DNA of 21,490 bases, from positions 1 through 21,490 of the forward strand of contig CAYMLL010000112.1 in assembly GCA_964390645.1 (NCBI GenBank), read 5' to 3'. Made by a program: the position numbers and the translations under genes. Under the pieces are notes generated by a model. That model made no database searches. It was given only the letters and a program-made list of their open reading frames with translations, and was not told the DNA's origin. Below, piece by piece: positions 7,242 through 13,700 of the stretch (within the stretch, counting starts at the first letter, position 1; every line of letters starts with the position of its first letter). Source of the stretch: CAYMLL01 sp964390645. GTDB taxonomy: Bacteria > Planctomycetota > UBA8108.

Positions 7242-8345
7242 ATGAAGATCCGCCAGATCAGCGCGTACCGGGTCGAGCTTCCGCTCCACGAAGGCAGCTA
7301 CAAGTGGTCCGGCGGCAAGAGCGTCGACGTGTTCGACAGCACGATCGTGCGCGTCGAGACCGACGCCGGCGTCGTTGGACACGGCGAGGTCTGTCCTCTC
7401 GGTCCCTCCTACCTGCCGGCGTACGCGGCCGGAGTGCGCACCGGAATCGGCGAGCTCGGTCCGCACCTCCTCGGTGCCGACCCGACTCAGCTTCTGACGC
7501 TGAACCGGCGCATGGATGCGGCGCTCAAGGGACACCCGTACGTCAAGTCGGCGATCGACATCGCCTGCTGGGACATCCTCGGCCAGGTCAGCGGTCAGTC
7601 GGTGTGCACGCTCCTCGGCGGGCGCCACAGCGACGACTTCATCCTCTATCGCGCGATCTCGCAGGAGGCGCCCGAGGCGATGGCGGCCAGGGTCTCCGGC
7701 TACCGGGCCGAAGGCTATCGCAGGTTCCAGCTCAAGGTGGGCGCCGATCCCGAGAGCGACATCGAGCGAATTCACGCGGTGGCGCGGGAGCTCGAGCGCG
7801 GGGACCTGCTCGTCGCCGACGCCAACACCGGCTGGCTCCCCCACGAGGCGGGGCGCGTCGTTCGTGGCGTGCGCGACGTCGACGTCTACATCGAACAGCC
7901 CTGCCTCGGCTACGAGGAGTGCCTGACAGTCCGCCGACGCACCGACCACCCCTTCGTCCTCGACGAGTCGATCGACGGCGTGCCGCAGCTCCTGCGCGGC
8001 CACGCCGACGGCGCGATGGACGTCGTCAACATCAAGATCAGCAAGTTCGGCGGCCTGACCCACGCCCGCCAGGCGCGGGACCTCTGCGTCTCTCTCGGAA
8101 TCGCCATGACGATCGAGGACAGCTGGGGCAGCGACATCACCACCGCCGCGATCGCCCACCTCGCCCACAGCACGCCGACCGAGCTGCTCTTCACGTCCAC
8201 GGACTTCAACAGCTACGTCACCGTGAGCACCGCGGAAGGCGCACCCGTGCGTCGCGATGGCCGCATGGCCGCATCGACGGCGCCCGGGCTCGGTGTCGAG
8301 CCACGCATGAACGTGCTCGGCGAGCCCCGGGTCTGCGTCTCCTGA
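7242..8345 (+). CDS. Enolase-superfamily cis-3-hydroxy-L-proline dehydratase-type enzyme
   Basis: A 367-aa cytoplasmic enzyme of the mandelate racemase/muconate lactonizing branch. The start at 7242 matches the family N-terminus (MKIRQISAYRVELPLHEGSY), and upstream in-frame sequence is not conserved. The capping domain (1-130) contains WSGGKSVDVFDSTIVRVETD and GEVCPLGPSYLPAYAAG, characteristic of the hydroxyproline-betaine epimerase/cis-3-hydroxyproline dehydratase group. The barrel carries the expected residues: Lys165 (FQLKVG), metal ligands Asp193 (VADANTGW), Glu218 (YIEQPC) and Asp241/Glu242 (DESIDG), the opposing base Lys265 (NIKISKFGG) and EDSWGSD. The family member dehydrates cis-3-hydroxy-L-proline to pyrroline-2-carboxylate. 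Betaine 2-epimerase activity is the close alternative, and sequence alone does not decide. It stands alone, with no visible proline-catabolism partner. Confidence 0.85.
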   Translation: MKIRQISAYRVELPLHEGSYKWSGGKSVDVFDSTIVRVETDAGVVGHGEVCPLGPSYLPAYAAGVRTGIGELGPHLLGADPTQLLTLNRRMDAALKGHPYVKSAIDIACWDILGQVSGQSVCTLLGGRHSDDFILYRAISQEAPEAMAARVSGYRAEGYRRFQLKVGADPESDIERIHAVARELERGDLLVADANTGWLPHEAGRVVRGVRDVDVYIEQPCLGYEECLTVRRRTDHPFVLDESIDGVPQLLRGHADGAMDVVNIKISKFGGLTHARQARDLCVSLGIAMTIEDSWGSDITTAAIAHLAHSTPTELLFTSTDFNSYVTVSTAEGAPVRRDGRMAASTAPGLGVEPRMNVLGEPRVCVS

Positions 8346-8366
8346 GCTGCGTCTGCTGACCCACAT

Positions 8367-8399
8367 CTCCCGGGCTCCGACAGAATGCCCTCTCGGGAG
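8367..8399. terminator. Inverted repeat between convergent genes, possible bidirectional terminator
   Basis: CTCCC (8367-8371) pairs with GGGAG (8395-8399), and GGGC (8372-8375) with GCCC (8387-8390), leaving a small bulge. It fills the 54-nt gap between the stop codons of the dehydratase and nhaA. No T tract follows in either direction, so it may act as a weak or Rho-aided terminator. Confidence 0.4.
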
Positions 8400-9704
8400 T
8401 CAGGAGGGGTTCTGCGGCCCGTCTTGCGACGACTCGTCCGCCGGATCGTCGGGCGCTCCCTGGGCTCGCACACCGAGCAGACGTGCCCCGAGGATCGAGA
8501 GCGGCACCGCCGCGAAGCTCAACAGCGCGCCCATCTTCACCGCATCCTGGGCCGGGTGCCCTTGCTTGAACGCCACGCCGGCGACGAAAAGCGCCACCGT
8601 GAAGCCGATGCCGGCGACCAGACCGACGACGAGCAGGTGACGGTGATTCATCCCCTGCGGCAGCTGTAGCCCGAAGAGCCTCTCCCCGAGCCAGCCGAAG
8701 AACGAGATGCCGAGCGGCTTGCCGATCAGGAGCGAGATGACGACGAGCCACGTACCCGTCCCCATCGATGAGAAGAGAACTCCCGCGTTCACCAGGCCGA
8801 AGAGGCCGAGGATGATCTCCACCGGGTTCTTGAACCAGTGCTCGAACTCGTTGAGCGTGTCCTCGCGCTCGAGCTCGTTGCGGGCGAAGAGCCCGAGGTC
8901 GGTGTGAGCGTGCGGCAACGTCGGGATGATCGGCAGCAGACCGAGCGCCGGGTGGATGCCCACCTGGTAGAACGAGAACCAGCTCAGCGTGCCGGGAATC
9001 GCGAGATACCACCAGAAGCTCTGCAGCCGCAACCGACGCAGAGCGAAGCCGCCGAGCACCGCGACGAGCGTCAGAGCGAGCCACTCCGCGTGAATCGTAT
9101 GCTGCGGATAGGCGGTCGCGAGCACGATCAATCCGCCGGCATCATCGGCGATCGCCAGCAGCAGCAGGAAGGGTATCGCCACGTGCCCCGGCCCGAAGAT
9201 GAACCTCGCCACCAGGTAGCTGAACGCGATGTCCGTCGCCATCGGCACCGCCCAGCCGCGACCGAGATGGTCCATCTCGGCGGTGATCCCGCAGCCGAGA
9301 AGATAGAGACTCGCCGGGCCGACCTTGCCGCCGTGCGGCGCGAGGAGCGGCATGGCCGCCTTGCGCGGGTTCGAAAGGGGACCGCCGGGTAACAGCGCCT
9401 CCCAGACCTCCTTGCCGGCGATGGCGAAGAAGAAGGCCATGAGGACGTCGTCGATGATCACCTTGAGCGTGAACGAGTGGTGCAGACGGACGGGAAACAG
9501 ACGGTGGCCGCCGCCGGAGTCGTGCGCGCCGTGGTGTGCCTCGCCGCCGGGGAAGAGACGAGTGTCGAGGAACTCGAGATAGCTCGCGTAGGCGCCCGGG
9601 ACCGGGATGTTCGCCCACAGAAGCGCGATCACGGCGCCCGCGATCAGGAAGACGGAGTTCTCGAACAGGAAGCGGCGCAGGCCGCTCTGATGTTGCGCTG
9701 CCAT
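8400..9704 (-). CDS. nhaA: Na+/H+ antiporter NhaA
   Basis: A 434-aa inner-membrane antiporter that exchanges sodium (or lithium) for protons, for pH and salt homeostasis. The ATG at 9704 gives a normal NhaA N-terminus (FLFENSVFLIAGAVIALLWAN); a TTG 87 nt upstream would add an unlikely basic extension. Diagnostic parts are DDVLMAFFFAIAGKEVWEALLPG, WAVPMATDIAFSYLVARF with Asp158 (the E. coli Asp133 position), the ion-binding pair Asp187-Asp188 in LLLLAIADDAGGLIVLA (E. coli Asp163-Asp164), and GIHPALGLLPIIPTLP. A His/Gly-rich periplasmic-side insert (about 72-80) and a loop of about 20 charged residues make it longer than the 388-aa E. coli protein. The C-terminus is a polar, acidic tail. The gene stands alone and converges with the dehydratase. 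A perfect palindrome 160 nt upstream may control it. Confidence 0.92.
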   Translation of the reverse strand: MAAQHQSGLRRFLFENSVFLIAGAVIALLWANIPVPGAYASYLEFLDTRLFPGGEAHHGAHDSGGGHRLFPVRLHHSFTLKVIIDDVLMAFFFAIAGKEVWEALLPGGPLSNPRKAAMPLLAPHGGKVGPASLYLLGCGITAEMDHLGRGWAVPMATDIAFSYLVARFIFGPGHVAIPFLLLLAIADDAGGLIVLATAYPQHTIHAEWLALTLVAVLGGFALRRLRLQSFWWYLAIPGTLSWFSFYQVGIHPALGLLPIIPTLPHAHTDLGLFARNELEREDTLNEFEHWFKNPVEIILGLFGLVNAGVLFSSMGTGTWLVVISLLIGKPLGISFFGWLGERLFGLQLPQGMNHRHLLVVGLVAGIGFTVALFVAGVAFKQGHPAQDAVKMGALLSFAAVPLSILGARLLGVRAQGAPDDPADESSQDGPQNPS

Positions 9705-9861
9705 GAGACCGACGAGGTATACCAGCTCGACCCCGTGTTGAAAACCCGCAGCCGGGCACTGACGTCGACGCCGTCGCCACCGATGGGTCAACGGACGCCG
9801 GCCGACGCCCTGACAACAACACTGTCATCATCAAGATCTCTGTCACCCGACGGCAGGCAAA

Positions 9862-9884
9862 CATCGACAAGGTTCTTGTCGATG
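9862..9884. promoter_or_regulatory. Perfect 10-bp inverted repeat upstream of nhaA (operator or hairpin)
   Basis: CATCGACAAG (9862-9871) is followed by GTT and then its exact reverse complement (9875-9884). A shorter related pair, TGACA (9811-9815) and TGTCA (9823-9827), lies between it and nhaA. The symmetry suits a dimeric regulator. As RNA in the minus direction it would be a 10-bp stem with a three-base loop followed by TTTG. Confidence 0.5.
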
Positions 9885-10095
9885 AGGCCGCCGCCCGGGC
9901 CCCGGGCCGTCACCGCGTCCTCCCCGGGAACGATGGCACGAGATGTGTGTGGTATCCCTGCTGAAGCCTGGATTCCCGGACCGGGGACGCCGCGAGGGCG
10001 GCCGGCCGGCAGCGTGAGGACGGGCTCGGAACGAAGTCTCGAGACGGGTGTCGGAAGGCCCATTGTGCCATGACTGGTTGTTACGGTACGGACAC

Positions 10096-10119
10096 AGGCC
10101 CGACGTTCACCGGGCCTTT
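10096..10119 (+). terminator. Orphan terminator-like hairpin
   Basis: AGGCCCG (10096-10102) pairs perfectly with CGGGCCT (10111-10117) across an 8-nt loop, and TT follows. No plus-strand gene precedes it, so it either ends an unrecognised short RNA or is not a terminator. Confidence 0.4.
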
Positions 10120-10170
10120 CGCACCTGTCACGAGCTTCTGGCCGAGCTTCACCCGAGGCCCCAGAGCCGG

Positions 10171-10187
10171 GTGATTCCCCGAATCAC
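10171..10187. repeat. Short perfect inverted repeat
   Basis: GTGATTC (10171-10177) and GAATCAC (10181-10187) flank CCC. It could be a small hairpin or a regulator site. Nothing beside it clarifies which. Confidence 0.4.
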
Positions 10188-10228
10188 GAGGTCATGAAGC
10201 CGCCTCCGCGAGGGGCGCGCTCCCGCGC

Positions 10229-10350
10229 ACCCCGCCCCGCGGGGCCCCCCCCCCCCCGCCCCCCGCCCCCCCATCCCCCTATACCGGTGGTCATCACGCC
10301 GCGGCCGCGGGGGGGTTTGGCCGGCTACGGGGGACGGGGGGGCGGCGCCG
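10229..10350. other. Extreme C/G homopolymer tract, suspected low-quality assembly
   Basis: A run of 13 C (10245-10257) is followed by CCCCCC and CCCCCCC blocks broken by single G, then after about 40 normal bases by G runs (about 10309-10315 and 10335-10341). C runs on the left and G runs on the right of a short centre are what two read ends decaying into G calls would produce. The exact length and sequence here should not be trusted. Confidence 0.5.
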
Positions 10351-10531
10351 CGCGGCGCCCCTCGAACGCACCCCTCCGGGATCCGGGCCGCTCCTTCCGC
10401 ACGGCCCCGGCGCCTGAACGGGCCGCTCCCGACCTGGCGGAGCAGCGGGCCGGCGACGTCCTGACCGCGGCGCTCCGCGGAGCTCTCACCACGCGGTGAG
10501 AGCCGCGTTTGCGGTTGGCGCCGGTTCTTGA

Positions 10532-10547
10532 TGGCACCGGTTGTGCA
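10532..10547 (+). promoter_or_regulatory. Sigma-54-like -24/-12 promoter candidate
   Basis: TGGCAC (10532-10537) and TGCA (10544-10547) place GG and GC exactly 10 nt apart, as in the RpoN consensus TGGCAC-N5-TTGCA, with one mismatch in the -12 block. Initiation would fall near 10558, about 165 nt before the ATG of the FG-GAP protein. No enhancer-binding regulator or its gene is seen. Confidence 0.35.
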
Positions 10548-10721
10548 TCCACCTGGAGAATCGGATGCGCGGACGCCTCCTCCCCGCCACCCGCCTCGAG
10601 CCCCGCGGTCGAGTCCGGGCCGCGGCGCAGGGCGCCCCCGCACCTCCCTCCGTGGGATCCGGAACGCGCCCGAGACGACCATCCCGCTCGGATCCGGGTC
10701 TGGAAAGCTCCCGAGAGATCG

Positions 10722-13700
10722 ATGTCGCACGCCGCCAAACCCAGCACGGCCGGACCGCGAGAACGCCTCGTGCAGCACCTTCGTAGAGGGGGGCGATCCT
10801 CCCGCTCGACGGCGCCGAACCGACGACTCCTTGCGGCCGTGGGGTTGACGGTCGCGCTGATGCTGGCGCTGTCGCCGTGCCGGGTGAACGCTCAGGACGA
10901 GGAAGGCGCGGGCCCGCGGGGAGACGTTCTGGCGGGCGACACGATCGAGGTCGACGCTCTCGACCACCCCGGCGTGCGCTACGACCTGCCACGAACCGGG
11001 AACGACCTGCCCGCGTCCGGCCTCGGTCACGTCGTCGCGAGGGCCGGCTTTCTCAACCGTGACCGCTTCGCGGACCTCCTGATCGCCGCGGACGGTGCCG
11101 GAACTGAATTCCCTGGACGGGTCTGGGTCCTCTTCGGAGGCCACTCCGCGCGCTCCTCGACCCAGTCCCTGGGAGACCTCGGCCCGGGTCAGGGGACACG
11201 TCTGCGAAGCGGTCTCGACGGCCCGGATCGCTTCGGTGCCTTCGTCAGCGGCGCCGGTGACGTCAACGACGACGGCTTCGACGACTTCCTGATCGGCATG
11301 CCGTCGCGTCTACACCCGAGCCTGGAGCGCGGCGGCGTCTACCTGCTCTTCGGCAGCCAGCGCACGCCGGGAGACGTCGACCTCAGCGACCTGCGGCGCG
11401 TGGGGCTGCTCCTTGTGGCGCCTGCCCAGCAGGCTCTTCTCGGACTCTCGGGCGCCGGGATCGGTGACGTCAACGCCGACGGAATCGACGACTTCGCTCT
11501 CGGCATTCCCGACGCCATCGTCCCCGGCCCGGACGGCCCTCGACCACGCGGTCGTGTCGTGGTGATCTTCGGCGACGCCCGGATGCACCTGCTGGCCAAC
11601 AACCGGGTGCCGATCTTCCCGATCGACGATCTCACGGCTCCGCTCGGCGTTGTCATCGACGGCGCTCTTCCGCTATCGGGCTTCGGCCACGCGATCGCCG
11701 GTGTGGGTGACCTCGACAGCGATGGTGTCGACGACTTCGCCATCGGTGCGCCGCTTCACGGCCGTGACGCCAACCCCGGTGGCGCGGTCTTCGTCATCTT
11801 CGGCGGCGCCCACCTCGACAACGGCGCTCCGGACCTCGGCGAGTTCTCGCCGGCAAACGTTCTGCGCATCGAGACGCGTCAGGCAGACGCCCGCCTCGGC
11901 GGCGTGCTGACCGGCGGACGCGACGTCACCGGTGACGGCGTCGACGACCTCGCGCTCGGCGTCGTCGATGCCGCGCGCGACAACATCACCGGCGTCGGTC
12001 TCGTGGCCATCGTCGCCGGCCGCGCCAATCTACGGGACTCCCGCAGCCTCGGTCTGGCGAACGCCGACTTCACCCTCTGGGGTCGTCGCGGCAGCGAGGC
12101 CGGCGCGGCGGTCGGCTTCGTGCCGGACCGCACCGGCGACGGCGTCGCGGAGATGCTCGTCGGAGCGCCGGCGCTCGACGAAGGCCGCGGGCGGGCCTAC
12201 CTCGTCCACGGCGGCGAGGCGCTCGAGGACGAAATCCTGCTCGACGAGCTGAGCCCGGGCAGCGGCAAGTTCTTCACCCATCGTGGCGCCGGGCGACCGC
12301 AGCTCGGGCGCGTCGTCGCCGGCATCGAGGACCGTGACGGCGACGGGAGCGGGGAGATCATCCTCGGCGCACCCGGCTTCCGTCCGAACCGCGACGACAA
12401 CGTACCGCCCGGCGGCGCGGTCTACGAGATCTACTCGGCCGCCGCCTCCGAGTCGGGACCCCGCAACCTCGGCTGCCGGCCGCTGTCACGCGGCCGTGTA
12501 CGACTCTCGTGGACGTTGACGAGTCGCGCCGACAGTCTCCAGATCCTGCGCTCGGACGGAAACGGCGAGCTGCGCGTCATCGACAGCGTCCCCGGCGATC
12601 TCCTCGTCTACATCGATCCGCAGCCCGGCGAAGGCGAGCACCGCTACGCGATCCAGGCAAACGACGACTCGAGTCTTCGCTCCGGCCCGTGCACCTTGCA
12701 GGTCCGGCCACTGGGAGTCGAGTCGGTCCAGTGCGAGCGCGTGCCCGGAACCCGTCAGATTCGCGTCGGCTGGACCTCGCGCGACTCGCAGTTCCTGACG
12801 ATCAAGGTCGATGGCGAGGTCGTCGAGGGCTTCGAGAGCGTCCCGCCCGCCGTGTCGAGCGTGCTGCTGACTCTTCCCGACCAGAACGACGCCGCGGAGC
12901 CCTACCTGATCGAGGTCTGCAGCCGCGACGACTCCGATCACGGCTGCGCCGGCTGCCGCATCGCTGTGCCCCGACTCGCGCTCGAGCGCGTGACCGACTT
13001 CGTCTGCCGCATCGACCCGAACGATCGGTCGCACGTCGAGCTGTCGTGGACATCACCGCGCGAGTACGACACGTTCGAGATTCTGCGCAACTCGGTGCTC
13101 ATCGCGCGAGTCTCCGCAACGGATGCTGGCGGCAGCTTCGTCGACCCTGACGTTCCTCGCGCCGGCCGGCTCAACTACGGCATCCGGGGGCTAGTCGGAC
13201 GCACCCACCCGGGTCCCGTGTCGACCTGCGCAATCGACGTCCAGCCCGACCCGACGACGCGCATCTCGGGTCACGTCGTCTTCGACGACAGGATCTCGAC
13301 GCCGGTGCGCCGCGGCGACGTCTTCGTGTACTCTCGACAACGCGGCGGCGAGCTCGTCGGCGTCGCCAGCGTCACGCAATCCGGCCGCTTCTCCGTCGCC
13401 GTCGACCTCGAGAACGACGCCTACGACCTCGAGTTCCGCGCCGCCTTCGTCGACTCGCGCGACGAGCTCCGCGAGGTTGACGTGCTGCCGATCTTCAAGG
13501 ACGACACAGGGCGGCCTGCCCTCGAGGACTACACCCCCGGCGAGCTCTTCGCCTCCCTGTCGGAGGTGACGGTCGATGCTCGGGGCGATCCCGAGCTCCG
13601 CGTGGCGCTGCCGATCATCGCGGTGAACCCCGACCGCAGCGGCGTCGACCGCTGGAGGGGGCTCCGGAACCGCTTGGTCGACACCGATGGCTCGCTCCTC

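Larger units (their letters stand above)
9705..10721. other. Intergenic region of about 1 kb without a convincing gene
   Basis: Open frames here are short, lack a plausible ribosome-binding site, and have third-position composition unlike the flanking genes. The stretch 9800-9890 is clearly lower in GC than its surroundings. It contains the palindrome at 9862-9884, hairpins at 10096-10117 and 10171-10187, the C/G-rich tract at 10229-10350 and the sigma-54-like site at 10532-10547, listed separately. Confidence 0.6.

Noticed and set aside
7176..8366. Minus-strand frame of 396 codons opposite the dehydratase
   Set aside because: The plus strand encodes a full enolase-superfamily enzyme with all active-site residues; the antisense frame shows no family signal.
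9788..10063. Minus-strand frame of 91 codons upstream of nhaA
   Set aside because: Third-position GC is far lower than in the neighbouring genes over its last part, no ribosome-binding site or motif is seen, and a perfect palindrome lies inside it.
10509..10721. TTG-initiated N-terminal extension of the FG-GAP protein
   Set aside because: Low-complexity Pro/Arg sequence before a clear signal peptide; it would also overlap the sigma-54-like site.
10149..11144. Minus-strand frame across the homopolymer tract and the start of the FG-GAP gene
   Set aside because: Runs through suspect low-complexity sequence and lacks protein character.
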